Positions 1 to 12,650 of a DNA stretch of 64,000 nt are shown piece after piece. Position 1 is the first letter of the stretch. Each line of letters starts with the position of its first letter. The DNA comes from Atherinomorus stipes. Lineage: Eukaryota > Chordata > Actinopteri > Atheriniformes > Atherinidae. The translations under genes were made by a program, and so were the position numbers. The DNA is taken from positions 186,001-250,000 of the forward strand of contig JALJCO010001224.1 of NCBI GenBank assembly GCA_023101725.1, read 5' to 3'. The notes beneath the pieces were generated by a model. It saw nothing but the letters and a program-made list of their open reading frames with translations, made no database searches and had not been told where the DNA came from.

Positions 1-474
1 AGGGATGTTTGATATTGGCTTTTTCACAGACATCCAATATTGTCCAACACTTAATTTCCAATATCCGATATCAGCTGATACCAATATATTCAGACAACTG
101 TGAGGTTGTATCTCTCATATTTTGAGAAATACAACTATATTCTGCTCTGAGAGCAAAGATCCTTAACTCAGCCAGAGGCGTTCATTTTGGACATCTAGCT
201 GCCCGATATCAGATACTAGCAGGTATTAGCCAACAACTTGGTAACTTAACCAACTACTTAAAACCAGACATATTATAAGTGGCTTCAAAGCAAGTCAGTG
301 TGTAGCAGCAGCAGCTGCACCGTAGTCACATGACTCTGAAAGGAATGCTGGGATATGAAGTTCATCCAGAATAACAGGGACCGGTGCCAATGAAACAAGA
401 TCCCACTAGATTTCGTTTGTAAAAATTACCAGTCCGAACTGATATCGGTAGGCCGATAACATCAGGCATCGCTA
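1..474. mobile_element. hAT-type non-autonomous element, cut by the window edge
   Basis: The window opens with AGGGATGTTTGATATTGG, and the inverted counterpart ends at 474 (ATCAGGCATCGCTA), so this is almost a complete element missing at most its first base or two. The interior carries many GATATC/CCGATA motifs typical of a widespread teleost hAT-like MITE group. There is no ORF. The left target-site copy lies outside the window, so the 8-bp duplication cannot be checked. Confidence 0.6.
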
Positions 475-559
475 GTTTTAAGAGCAGAGAAGAACTGTGT
501 CAGAGCTAACAGAGCTAATCAGTAAATAGATTACTGTTTTGATAAATTATGTGGCATTG

Positions 560-652
560 GATTGGTGTCTGAACTCCAGTACTCGCCGATACCAGGATTT
601 TGGGTGGTATCTGAGATATTTCCGATCCTGGTATCAGTATCGGAACAACTGT
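560..652. mobile_element. fragment of a second CCGATA-rich MITE
   Basis: Repeated short palindromic motifs (gccgataccagg, tccgatcctggtatc, cagtatcgg) resemble one end of an hAT-like MITE. No matching second terminus was found, so I treat it as a fragment next to the element that ends at 474. Confidence 0.4.
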
Positions 653-659
653 AATAAAA

Positions 660-3600
660 ACACATTTAAAGATCACAAATAAACATCAGTTAAAAATCCA
701 AGGCACAGGAACATTTTTTAGAAAATCCCAGCTTTAGACTCGAAGTGAAACTTTTACCATTTCAGACTGAGATTTGCAGGTATCGCAGTGTATTCACAAC
801 ACCAGTTTCTATTAAAAAAAAAAATCTATTGCCATGATGGGATCATTTATGATTATCAAGTGTGCTGTTACTAAGGAAACGACAATCACTTTCCACGGTT
901 AAACCAGTAATGCATCCACCATGAGCATTAGTAAAGATTTATAAATCTAAAAAGTTAGAATAATTGTGAATATGGAACTTTTTATGGTATTTTTAACAGC
1001 TCCCAGAGCTGTGGAACCAGGCCCCGGGCCCCAAGAGCCTCCAGCGAGGCCTCCACGAACATCCTAGGGTTTGCAATCCCCCTTCCTCTTCTGCTGCTTG
1101 AGACTCGGTAGTCCAACACCACATGTGAAATCAATACCGCTTCATTTATGGCCAGTTCTCACTTGTGCCATCAAATCTGAAACTTATTGCCAAAAGTATT
1201 ACTTTTTTTTCTTTACAACTCTCTTTTCAAAGATAAAACTCAAAGGAAAAAACAGATAAGAGACGATTGCACCAGGGGATTTTCTGACAGAATATTTAAA
1301 GCGTGTCGAGGATGGCCATTCAAATGAATTAGAGCATAATAATGCAGTCCCTATTTCATGCTTAGCAGTGAATGAATTCTTGAGAAGTATTTTAATTTCA
1401 TGCCCAAATGGCAAGGGCGTGTGATGAGAGCATTCAGAGTGTTAAGTTGGATATTCAGGGTCCTCCACCAGTTCTAGGCCCTCTCGTAGGTGTTTAATAA
1501 TGAAGCCCTGGTTCATCCAGACCCGCACTTTGCCTGAGATTATGTGCTTCACAGACCAACCCCAGGGCCCTTTAACTTTCATAAAACATAATCCTGGAAC
1601 ACACTTACACCATCCATCACTCTGACACACACTGGACAAGCAAAGACACTTTTTTTTTTTTGCTACAGCGACAGGTAAAATTCAAGCCTCTTAAATCTAT
1701 CGAAATATTACTACACTGTGGCAGCATTTTTCACCTGCTCCATCCAGGACAGGCCTGATATGAGTTTCAAACCGACATGCTAGCCTCCACAGACGTGAGA
1801 AATATATGATTTGTGAGCAGTTTTAACACTACATCACACCTCTCTCTGCAAGCCCCTCAACGTCCAATTACAGCATTCAAACACCAGCGACAAGAATATG
1901 TTTCCATCCAAAAAAGTAAAAGCGGAATGCAGTCCTCAGTGGTATAAGGAGTTGTTTTACCAGAACCTGGGCACCAATCTGAAGTCTATATAAAGACATA
2001 GTTGCCTGTTTTCCTGCGCATTTACGCTCCCATCAGACACAGCAGCACCGAATGCTTACACGGGCCTGTCACAGGAGGACTTTTTCCACCAGCTTCAAAC
2101 AAATACTCGAGCTGTGACTCGGCTTCCCCTCGGTTTTACGACAAGGCACCAGTGTTGGTATAAAACAGGTCATTGGGACCTCCCCAGGACCAGTTTGGTG
2201 GAGCAGCGCAACCTGCCAATATCCACAGTCGCCCCCCTTTGAGCAATAACTCCACTCTCACCCATACGTCGTAAACAGCTTAAAACCCTATTAAAAGCAC
2301 AAATACATTTCAGAAACTAAGTAGACATTTATAAAACAATATTTCCTGTCTGTGAGTTGACTGTGTGACTGCATCGACTGTGGGACTGTATAGATGCAGA
2401 AGCTTATAATGTATTCCTGGTGGTGGTCAAACTTTTCCCTGACTACAAGTTGTGAACATGCATCCTATAAATGCATCAGTAAAAGACGGTGATTTACTGG
2501 ACTGGAAGGGAAGTGATTACGAGTGACTGATGAGAGAGCAAAAGCAACCTCCCTGAAGACTGCACCTGTGTACATTAACATTTACTTAGTGTGTGCGGGT
2601 CAGCCCACGTAATAATGCCTGAAAGCGTTTTTTGTGTGCTCGTGTGTATCCATGTGTGTCCATGCACTAAATGCAACCATCCAAGCTATTAATGCAAACC
2701 ACAGTGGAGCAGAAATCCATCAAAAACACAAGAGTCCATTCAAAAAAATGATGTTATTTTAGTTCAAAGAGTGGGAGGGAAATGAGAGGAAGAGAAGCAA
2801 CAAGGTTGGACTTCGGCCAGAACGGATATTTTTAGCTTTGGGGGGAAAACAATCAGCTTTTCGTTGTGACGGCGCTGTCTTGGTGACTCGGGCAAAATAA
2901 TGATAAGACTGAAGAAATATAGCTTCTTGTGGGTAGATTTAATTAGGTAGGCCCCATGTTCAGAGAAGAAGCGCCTTGTCCCAAAGGTCCATCAGTCGAG
3001 AGGTCCTTCTTGTAACAGTGTCAAGATCTGCTCTCATTTTTTAAAGTGGAAAGTCATTTCCTGACTCTCTTTGTAATCCACATACGTCTGGCACATCACA
3101 AAGGAAGAAAAAGGCAGGGGAATAAAGAAATTATATGAAATCACACAGGATGAATGTTATTGTTGTTGCTGTTGATGTGGGAAAATGACTGGGCCCATTG
3201 CATTATTCATTCCTCTTCCAACAACATCACAGAAGTGCTTTCAATGAGGCCTGATTTCACTAAATCATGACTAGTAGTTTGGATGAAAACAGGAATTCTT
3301 CCATTCCTCACTGCAACCCTTCACACCAGCCGACTCTCCATCTGCTTCTTCAAACATCCACCCCTCCTCATCCATTCTCTCATCTCACTGTCCGTTAGAC
3401 CTCTATTTTCTCTGTCCACCCAAGCCCTGTTAAATCCCTCCATGCTTCAGTCGCTCTGTTTCCCGCTTTCCATCTCACCTCAGGTGCAGGATGGATGGAG
3501 TAGTCACGGGGACCTTTTAAAAATGTCACTCCTGACAGACTGGATGAGACACTCCACTGCTGTGTTGATTTATCCTTCCAGCGTGCTGCAATAACTTTGT

Positions 3601-4576
3601 TAACATCTCTCATCGGCCGATTAACAACACTTGAGTGTGGCCAGGAAACAGGTGCTGGGAGAGTTTTACTGTCCGGCACCTCAGCAGCGGCAGCTGATCA
3701 GCAGAAGCGAGTGCAGGCATAATTACGCTTTCGGACCCACTGAGACAACTTCAATAACAAATACTACACTACATATTACCTATAAGTGGAACGCAGAATA
3801 AAAAGTGAAAGCTGGGAGTAGTTTAAACTATAATAGTCTTTACAGATGTGTAATCTTTTGGCTTCCCTTTAGAAAAATGAACATTTCTCCGATACATATG
3901 TTCAGCAGGTTTTGATTTAAATAAGCCAGAAGGGTGAAGTGCCAACCAGTCAGCGTTCAGTGTGGGAAGAGGCAAAACAACCATGATGCAATGCGTGGAG
4001 GGCAACGAGGCAATGAGGCACCTTTTAAAAAGTGCCACGGCCCATGCATCAGCGGCGCAGCTGAATCCAGAAAATCCCCACCCGGCAACAAAAACGTCAT
4101 GCCCATCACAGCTGAGCCATGAAGAACTTCAGAACACGCCATGAGAAAATACCTTTTACGTGACAGTCGCATATAACAATGCAAAAATGCGGTGACCTTT
4201 CAGCAGGGAGAACAAGCCCCAGGCAGTTTGATACGACCCTCACTGCCTATATCATTACAGTACAGGAAGTAGAGCCCAGAGCCGGCGGGATGCCCCTCAC
4301 CAAACCCGGCTCTCCCGCTGGCTTTTTACACTCAGACACCACCACACACTTATGTATACATCCACAGCCAGCTGTGGTAGGGTGGGGAGTCATGCGGCTT
4401 CCACTACTCCTAACTTCTGTTCTTGTTTCCCACTTTAAATTCACCATTTTTTCCATGTTTCCTCCAAAATCTTTCTTTCCATTTTATAATTTCTGACTCT
4501 TACTCCTCCTGTGCCCCAGTCATTTGACCCTGGTCACCTCAAGTCTCTATACCAGTTTGATACTCCTTTTCTGTCA
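660..4576. other. intergenic, no supported gene
   Basis: Only short ORFs without family resemblance occur here. No exon of stk3, the neighbour expected from vertebrate synteny, was recognised on either strand. A TATA-box-like TATATAAAG near 1988 and moderately GC-rich, non-repetitive sequence around 1900-3280 are visible, but no transcript structure supports a gene. Confidence 0.5.
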
Positions 4577-5153
4577 TTAAAGGCAGTATAGAAGATGTTT
4601 CTTTTAACAATTTTTGCAATATTCGGTAAAATTGGGTTCACTATCCCATTCGCTATGATTAATGAAAAGCTTTAAATATATATAAATATTATTATACATC
4701 AGCTGTGAAAGTAATGGGGCTGAAAAAACATCCGCCAATCATCTCTGCATTCCTTAACTTTTTCATTTGTCTACTGGCTCGTCAATCACTTTTACTACTG
4801 TAGTAAGAATAGGTAATAGGCAACACTGATCAATGAGAGTGATTGATTGGTGAGAGCAATACTGCAACCCGGAAGCTGCGCCCACTCGTCTGACGTTTAC
4901 AGCAGGTAGCTAACATCATTCTGCTAACAGTTAGCGACGTTCAGACGACATTCCCTTTCCTTGTGTTTGTGACATAATGGAGTATCTGTAGCTGCTGTCT
5001 GCTAAACACCGGAGTGGCTCGTGCACGTTGTTCTGTGGCCGGAGGAGGGAGCTGTGGATCTAGCAGGTTGGTCTTGCGCATGCACATTATTCAAAAACTC
5101 GCTAACAGTCTCTGCTTTCTGAAATGCCGAAACATCTTCTATGACGCCTTTAA
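4577..5153. mobile_element. TTAA-flanked MITE (piggyBac/Kolobok type)
   Basis: Both ends carry TTAA (4577-4580 and 5150-5153). Inside these lie matching inverted termini that read TTAAAGGC, then, after a few differences, ATAGAAGATGTTTC. The interior is GC-richer than the flanks, with promoter-like sequence around 4860-5060 and no long ORF. A TTAA target site is characteristic of the piggyBac and Kolobok superfamilies, and without transposase I cannot choose between them. Confidence 0.75.
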
Positions 5154-6261
5154 CTCACTTGTGTCATGATGCCTTTGATAAATAGGCTGTTAACTACCTG
5201 CCTCTTTGGTCCAAGTTTTTAACTAGTTGATTGACAAATTTTAAATCTTATTTTTAGAAATATTTTTGTTATCATCCTTAGAATTGTTATTTTTACAAAA
5301 GTCCTGATTGTTATCCTGCTGATTCTAGCATTTTGTTATCTTAATCTCTGTCTGTAGCCGCTTTCCCACTGAAATTAGCATTCACACGGCTTTTGCAAAC
5401 ACACCTCGACCCGCCCCTGTTTTCCATCAAATGGACAGGCGAATTTTCGAGAAAAGAACTCAGCAGCCATCTCAGATGAAGTCTTTTCTTCCAGGCCCGA
5501 AGCGCCGAGCGCGCAGTACACGAATCGGCTTGTGCAGCAACTGTTTTGGCGTCAGGTCTAATTTTTGTGCTTGCCGCAGCCGAATTTGTGATGTGTGGCA
5601 GGAAGTGGGATGTAAAAAGTAGAAAATTCAGTCCATTTCCAAAATAAAAACGTATTTCAAAATAAACAGCTGGACCGCAATGATATGAAGGTGGATCTGC
5701 ATGTAAGCAGGAGATGAAGACGCATTGTGAAGGAAGTGGGGAAGCCAGAGTAACGTGTTTCAATGAACCCGTTCACATGCGCACCAACAACTTGATTATA
5801 ATAAGATTTCCTGAGTTATCTGATTTTTTCGGCTGCATATAGAGAAGCTCAAGGAAGGATGCATGCACACAAGAGATAAAAGAGGGTGGGGGACAGATTA
5901 AGAAGGGTCCGTCTTGGACGGATCGGGTTTCATTCCAGGTGCACGTGCACACAACAAACAAGGGGGATCGGAGTGTCAATACATCTAAGCACATGCATGA
6001 GATAAACAAGGGGACGTCAGCTAAACATGGGTGACACAATGTAGTTGGGAGTGAAATCACTGCTGACTTCAGGTCTGGTGGAAATGCATAGGTGTCCGAT
6101 AAGACACGAAAAAATCTGTTCTGTTCGTATCCGATTGGTAGCAGGTCTTATGCTCCTTTCCCATTGACAAAATTGATCACCTGCTGGCAAGCTGCGTGGC
6201 CTCTGTCCCACTAAAAAAAATTACATCCACAGAACGTTTAGAGGGGTGCAGCATGAAAGTG
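5154..6261. other. CpG-richer spacer, probably repeat-derived
   Basis: The motif tttcccactg/tttcccattg recurs near 5363 and 6158, and the segment is richer in CpG than its surroundings. This resembles teleost DNA-transposon remnants, but I could not define termini. A 140-codon open frame on the minus strand (5341-5763) has no recognisable domain and is not called as a gene. Confidence 0.35.
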
Positions 6262-6910
6262 TTAAAGGATAACTTTATTCTTTTTAAACCTGGACCTTAT
6301 TTCTAGGAGTTTATACATGCATTTACTCACCGGTAAAATTTCTGCATCACTTTGACTCCTTTGGAAGATATTACGCTGAGTCGCCCTTTGGTGTACATCT
6401 ATATAATGGGAGAGACGGGGCAGCCTCTCTATAAGACATTATCTGCAGCAAAACTTCATTTCATCAATGCCTTATGTAGAATGAACGAAGGAACGAGTAC
6501 TATTGTCCTGTGAGTTCAGAGTTTCGCAAATTGTGTATTTTTTGTTGTCTGGGCAGCGAGCTGTACAGCTGTACTACGGAAGCATGCATCACGAATGCGC
6601 GGCCCCGAAAAGTGTGTAAAACACCCTGATAACTAACGGAAAGCTAAATCTGGAACCATGTGACAATACTATTCGTTCGTTCGTTCATTCTCCTTTAAGT
6701 ATTGGTGAAAATCAAGGAGTTTTGCTGCAGATAATGTCTTATACAGTGGCTGTCCCGTCTCAGCCATTATACTGGATGTACACCGAAGGGCAACTCAATA
6801 ACTTCCGAAGGAGTCAAAGTGATGCTGAAAGTTTACCGGTGAGTAAATGCACGTATATACTCCTAGAAATAAGGTCCAGGTTGAAAAAAAAAAAGAAAGT
6901 TATCCTTTAA
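6262..6910. mobile_element. foldback TTAA element with about 245-bp inverted arms
   Basis: TTAA occurs at 6262-6265 and 6907-6910. The left arm (about 6262-6507) is the reverse complement of the right arm (about 6662-6910) with scattered substitutions. Shared landmarks include GGATAACTTT, CCTGGACCTTATTTCTAGGA, GCATTTACTCACCGGTAAA, AGACATTATCTGCAGCAAAA and AGAATGAACGAA. Only about 150 bp separate the arms. A transcript of this DNA would fold into a long hairpin. No transposase is encoded. Confidence 0.85.
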
Positions 6911-7233
6911 TTTTACTCCCCAAATTTTTATAGCATATAAATTATTGTTTTATCAATTGTGATGGGTCCAAAAAAAAATTATTTGCATCTGATTACAAAG
7001 CTAACATCAGGATTCTTCACCGTTAGCATTAGCTCTGGAGTCTCTAGCTCAAGTTCTATGTGTAGAAATAGCATCCTCCATTCCTTGTTTCTCAGATTCA
7101 AGCAGATAAAAAAGGGAAGCAGGATGAGGATGAAGGTAGCAAATGGGTTCAAAAGCCCCACAAAGGTTGCCACTTTTCTCCTGGATGTGTAAGCTAAACA
7201 TTTGTTCACGCTAATTAACAGTCGGTTCTGTTG

Positions 7234-7662
7234 GTACGTTCCATTTACCTCAGAACTGGGAAGTCGGACCTGGGGATGACACCACGCCCCATCTAACTGC
7301 GTTCCAGCTCACTGGTCGGAAAACAAGACAGCGGTTACTGTTATTAGCTGTTTTTAGCTGATGTTGTTCAAACCGCATGAAAAAATGTGAACTAACACTA
7401 CAGCAGCTTTCCCTTACATCTATATCAAACAATACTACGTGTGATTCAATGCAACAAAAATTAGTCAGAAGTGTAAATACATGTGACACGACAGGAGCTT
7501 CCACTACTGCTAAAACTGGGCGCAGCCATTTTTAAACCTGAACTCGGAGGTGAGGATTCTCCAACTTCCCAGGTTGGAAATCTGACCTAGAGGATCGTTC
7601 CAGTTGAAACTTCCCACCCGGAACTGGGAATTTCCAACATCTGAGTTCAAATGGAACGCAGC
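7234..7662. mobile_element. inverted-repeat MITE, superfamily uncertain
   Basis: The left end (tacgttccatttacctcag, from 7235) is repeated inverted at the right end (ctgagttcaaatggaacg, to about 7659). Next to these lie inverted copies of gaactgggaa. The interior has further inverted pairs and no ORF. A target-site duplication could not be fixed, so the superfamily (Harbinger-like is possible) is a guess. Confidence 0.55.
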
Positions 7663-7763
7663 ATGTAAAGTTGTTTTGAGTTAGCAACTGTTAGCCTGCC
7701 ACCTACTGGCGGGGAGGAATTAAACTGGAAGCTATCACCTTTAAAGTGTACCATGCAAATAAA

Positions 7764-7765
<2 letters not shown>

Positions 7766-7818
<53 letters not shown>

Positions 7819-7848
7819 GTTATTATTATTATTATTGTTATTATTATT
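7766..7848. repeat. (ATT)n microsatellite
   Basis: About 28 trinucleotide units with two single-base interruptions (ATTGTT). Confidence 0.95.
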
Positions 7849-7849
7849 T

Positions 7850-10800
7850 CAAGCCTTTGCTGAGTTATTAGCGTGGCTTGTAATGAGAGAAACTTCATAA
7901 ACTCAGCCATTGTATTTATTTTTAGGCTGACAGGCAGTTAAAGCAGATAATGACGATTTGACAAAGATCAGACATCTGATCCCGCATTTTTGAGGCACAT
8001 TTATGATCGTGCACAGATCCCTCCCTTTAATCTTTCTCTTCCCTTCCTTACTCTGCTTGCCATCAGAGCAGACAACAAATAACTGAAGATGTCATTTCCA
8101 TGGCAGGGAGCTCCACAGAAGCGCCTGGCCAGCACAGACAGCCAGAGGAAGCTATTTGCTGACAAATGGGATTTGGTGTTGGGCTTGAGCAACATTAACT
8201 GCGGGGTTTTATTGGCTGAAGGAGCACGATATCACGGCGGTTTTCTTCTCCATGCCTCTCTGGCAGAGTGGATAACGTTGCAGGGAGCGAAAGGAATTTG
8301 GTCACGCAAACAGATGGCAGGAGAACAGTGAGGAGAGTGGCACTGGACAGCAGATGGAGAAAAGATCATGCAGGAGAATGCATTGTATCCAGCACTCTCC
8401 CTGCTACAGCTACATATGATGAGTCTGCTCTACTGTTTCATCATGTGCAAAGTTTAAGGGGAATTTAAAACACTGCCTTCCCGCAGGAAATAAAAGGAGA
8501 GTAAAATACAGCAGAAATCGAGCAGATACTTTTTTATTTACTCTGGGGTGATGATTTCATGGATTGTATTTATGTCCCCTTCAGACCATTCATCCACGTT
8601 CTAAAGCTGACAATAATGCTCTCACCACTGAAGGATGCATCTTATGATGCGTCATAAAATCCTGCAGCATAGTTTTGAAGGCGAGCCAATAGGGGGCAGT
8701 CTTGTACAATAAAGAGCAGAGCATGAAGCTGCTGCAGCTGAAAACAGGATACGTTCGTGTCCAGGAAAGTGAGCTTTTGAGTAATGTCATTCTCTGCTTT
8801 TACAAGCCAGTTTGAAGCAGTGTTTCAATCCATTGGAGCATGCAAACAATTTAAACATGTGGGGAAATGTGTGTCTGTTTTTATCTTATCAGAATGTGGT
8901 TTTAAATAAAAAATAATACTTGACATGTCTTTGTCTGATTTAGAAAAACTAGTATGAGGGCTGACTTGAACCTCATGGATGCAAAACTGACACTTTTAAA
9001 GCTGTTAAAATTATGCATATAAAAAATAAGCTTTACATGTGTGTTAAGTAGCCAATCAACACACTTAATCTCATGTTGTGGTTGTTTTTGTTGCTTTAAA
9101 ATATAAAAAGGACCAAAAAACTGCTTCAAAATACACAGAATGTGTAGTGATACAGGAGGTGGAAGTTAGTTTAGGATGTCAAAAAGTGAAGAAAAAGAAG
9201 GAAAAGCAGAAAATGAATGCAAATAGCATCTTTTCAGCACCCTGAAAATAATTCATCACATTTATTTGAAACAGAAACACTGCAGATACAGAAAGAGGGT
9301 GGAAGATGACTTCATGATTCTGTTTCACTCTCAAACAACCCATGAGGTAGCTGAGCCATGGCCCCCTTTTTCTAGAAATGCACAATTTCAGGTAAGAGGG
9401 TGTGATGTGGAGGAAAATGTGACTGTGGGGGGGTCTTTGAATGAAAAACAACCATCCTGAAAGAGCTGCTGCTGTGGGAGAGGATGAGTGAGAGTGTAGG
9501 TGGGGAAGTGGGGGCTTTGAAACCACAGCAAGCAGGTAACAGTGACAGGTTTACCTCCCCCTGCTCTAAGAGTATGGACCTGACATCCTGTCTGCCATAA
9601 AGCACAGAAAACAGCAGCTCTGAGAGGCAAACAGACCCAGAGAGACTGGAGCGGGCCAGCAGATCCACGCTTTCTGTCGAGGACTCTTCTTAAAGCAGAG
9701 GTAAGGACAGTCATGATGGGAGAGTGAAATATCAAACAGAGGTGTGGGGAGCTACAAAATTAGGATATTTACATCTCAAGGGCTGCGCATGAACATTAAA
9801 TGAAGAAAGAAGCAGCATGGTTATGAGAGATGCTTCAAGAAGACATTTTCTTAAAAGACTATTAAGGTTTTGAATAAAAATTAAACATATTAAAAGGGTG
9901 TTTTTGTTAAAAATGGCCTTCATTGAATTTCTATAAGTGAACATTTTTCTTCAAGCCTCTTCTCTATTAATGATTCCTGTTAGACTTCTTCTCTGTTACT
10001 CAGTGTTATTGAAAGAGGAGTGTCGGCCATTACAGGCTTGGCAGCTGCACTGAGCTGCAACTCTGATACTCTGTGGGAGTCATATTATCATAGAGAATGA
10101 TGGCGGCTGCAGGGGACTCAGGGTGGGGCCAAAGGGCAAGACATTAACTCTCTGGCTCTGACGTTACCCAAACTATAAAGGATCCAGTAATCCTATAGCG
10201 CAGATTTGTGTAACAGTAAAATGAAAACTGTAAAAACAGAGGCCAAAATGTCCTGTCAAGAACATTAAAAAGAAAGAAAAAAGAAAAAGACTTGATGTGA
10301 GATAAAATTCCTCGGTCTTCTCGGGTCGTTGTAAATTCAATTTTGATACCTGGGTCGTATTTTAATAACAGTGTCATCACAGGGAAATTAAATCCAATGA
10401 ATCACCGCATATTCAGCTCCGGGGCTGTGTTCTCCTTATTAATATTTGGCCGTGTCACGTGCACGTCACAGGTTGTAGAAATGTCATGGAGGGAAATAAT
10501 TTCTCTCATCGAGGAGAAACGCAAAATCAATCACAGCCTATCAAAGAAGAAACCCTTCATTTCACCAGATTTAGGGCCCGTGTGACCTGAGGTGGACTTT
10601 TAACCCAAGGCTGGGGGGAACAAAGAAAACAAAAACGAAGAAAGGGAAATTATTTCTCACAGGAAGTGTGTATTTATGAGTCAAGAAAAAAATATTTTGT
10701 GTGGTTTAAATATGGGACTGAACAGGTTACAAGAAAAGTTATTATAGATAAGCACATCACCTTAAGAGGCATTAAATATACTAAAATAATAATCTCTTTT

Positions 10801-12600
10801 TTTCCCAGATATCAAAAATAAACACAGTTTATTTAAATTGTTGTAAAATCCTGCAGTGAAAATACGCTGGGATGTTTCCATGTTATAAAATCGGGTTTTA
10901 TGTGAATCTGTCTTAAACTGTTTAGAGCTTTGACAGTGACGATGGAGGCCGGGGTGATATGAAACCCAACGAAAACCACAAACATGTTGTGTGCAGACGA
11001 TGTTCTGCAGCTCAAAGAAAACGAAAATTAAGTCTGCACGAGCTCGTGGATTTTCAAAACGTATTTAACATTTACTCTGATTGTTTCCTCTCTCATTATG
11101 AGCTGAAATATGTCCGTTTGCTCTCATGTGATTATTATCATCTCGTTTTTTATATGTGAGCAGGTCAGATCGGTCACCCAGAGCTTTTATAGATAAGCAT
11201 GTATTTCAATTGTTTATGTTTTTTTTCTTTTATGCATGCTTGTTTTTTTTATATGCAATGAAAATGTGTAATTTTAATATAGGTTTGTCCAATAAAGTTG
11301 TTTTTTTCTGAGATGTCGATAAATGACAAATTGAAAGTCAGACAGAAGAGCCGAAAATGTTCCAACAGAGAAAAGGAGGTTGTTATTTCGTTAAAGCGTC
11401 AATAGGCGGCGCTGCAAACTCGCATTCTGCAAACTTCGAGCTCTTTTCTCCAAGACAAGAGCTGCAGAAACCTCTGCCAGTCCTGCTGCACTCTCCCAGT
11501 TTTTAATTAAAAATTCTTACCAAAAAGCTTCTCAACATTTTATACTGCAAAGTGTAATTATAGTTAATAGTGGAATGAAATAAACACAAGTTAAATCTCT
11601 CCATGTTGGCAACATGAAGGCTTGACTTACTTTTTTAAATTCTCTGCTGCTGTTTTTTAAATCAAAATATACATTAAATTATCTTCTTATCACCATTTCT
11701 TCTACTCAAAATGCATCACCTTTATCTTATTTCATATGATTTTAACCCCATAAAGTCGCCTTTCTGTGTATTTAGTCTTCGTCCCAATGTGGAAAAAAAA
11801 GAAAAAGACCAAGAAAACAACAGAAAATATGTAAGGACACTTTAAGAAAAAAATATTATGTCAACACCTACATCATATGAATACATTTACAGTTTATCAA
11901 ATTAAATTAAATATGCCAAAATTTTATTGTTGTTTTTTAAACGTGGGGGGTTATTTATAATAAATTATAGATATAAATATATATATAGTCATAAATGAAG
12001 CAGACACTGTCCCGTTAAGAGAACCTGTGTGGTGTTAAAATGGCCATATCATTATTTTTCCATTAGTTTTACATGAATCAATGAAAACTCTCAATATGTA
12101 CAAATTGGAAAAGAAAGCAATTCAAAGACTAGAATTAGAATAACTTAGTTTTTAGATTGTTTTTGATCACCACGCTTTTTTCTTTTTTCTTTCTTTCTTT
12201 TTATCTGTCTTACCACAATGAAATAAAAAAGATTAAATGAGGCGGATCTTGCGTGTACCCTCCATTTGGCAAACGGTCTCTATGGTTTTAAAGGGGGAAA
12301 AAAGAAAGGAAAAAAAAGATCTTGTAAGCTGCTCAAGAATCCAAAAAAGCACGTTTTCAAAAGCGTGGAGTTGGAGGGAAAAAACCGTTCAGGGTTTCCC
12401 CCTGTGCTTCCAAACATGTCTCCAAAGGAAGGTATCAGCCTTGGCTATATGTTGTGTGAGAGGTGTCAGAGGACGCAGGTTGAACTGACTGAACACGCTT
12501 CTCTACTATGGTCTGCAGCCTTAGTTGCTATCCAAACACAAATAAACAGAGGGGAACATTGGAGTTAATGATAGAGGAGGGGGGATGGAGGCGTGTCGGG
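7850..12600. other. osr2 upstream region, no supported coding gene
   Basis: This stretch is mostly non-repetitive and has no recognisable coding exon. Non-repetitive, moderately GC-balanced blocks at about 10000-10110 and 10385-10580 have the look of conserved non-coding DNA, though conservation cannot be judged from one sequence. A consensus splice donor AG|GTAAGG at 9701 follows an exon-like stretch. Short pyrimidine tracts (TTTC/TTCT near 12176-12200) lie just upstream of the osr2 promoter. Confidence 0.45.
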
Positions 12601-12650
12601 GGGCGGGCTGAGCCCTAAAAAAGTGAAGAACGCACACTTCCAGCCCCAGC
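12590..12650 (+). promoter_or_regulatory. osr2: putative osr2 core promoter
   Basis: A GGGCGGG GC-box (12600-12607) is followed by a TATA-like CCTAAAAAAG at 12614-12623 and then by the GC-rich start of the leader. Transcription would begin around 12640-12655. The assignment rests on position directly upstream of the non-coding exon; no start-site evidence is available. Confidence 0.5.

Noticed and set aside
1442..1639. 65-codon minus-strand frame with an orderly C-terminal half
   Set aside because: I considered an exon of the expected neighbour stk3, but no SARAH or kinase motif is present and no splice sites fit.
1985..1995. TATATAAAG as a real promoter
   Set aside because: No downstream leader, splice donor or coding exon could be linked to it; such words are common by chance.
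5341..5763. 140-codon open frame on the minus strand
   Set aside because: No domain or family motif, no start context or splice structure, and it lies in repeat-like CpG-rich DNA; length is within chance for such composition.
12237..12568. Overlapping 83- and 100-codon frames just upstream of the osr2 promoter
   Set aside because: Lys-rich translation of A-rich DNA, overlapping frames, no homology; probably chance.
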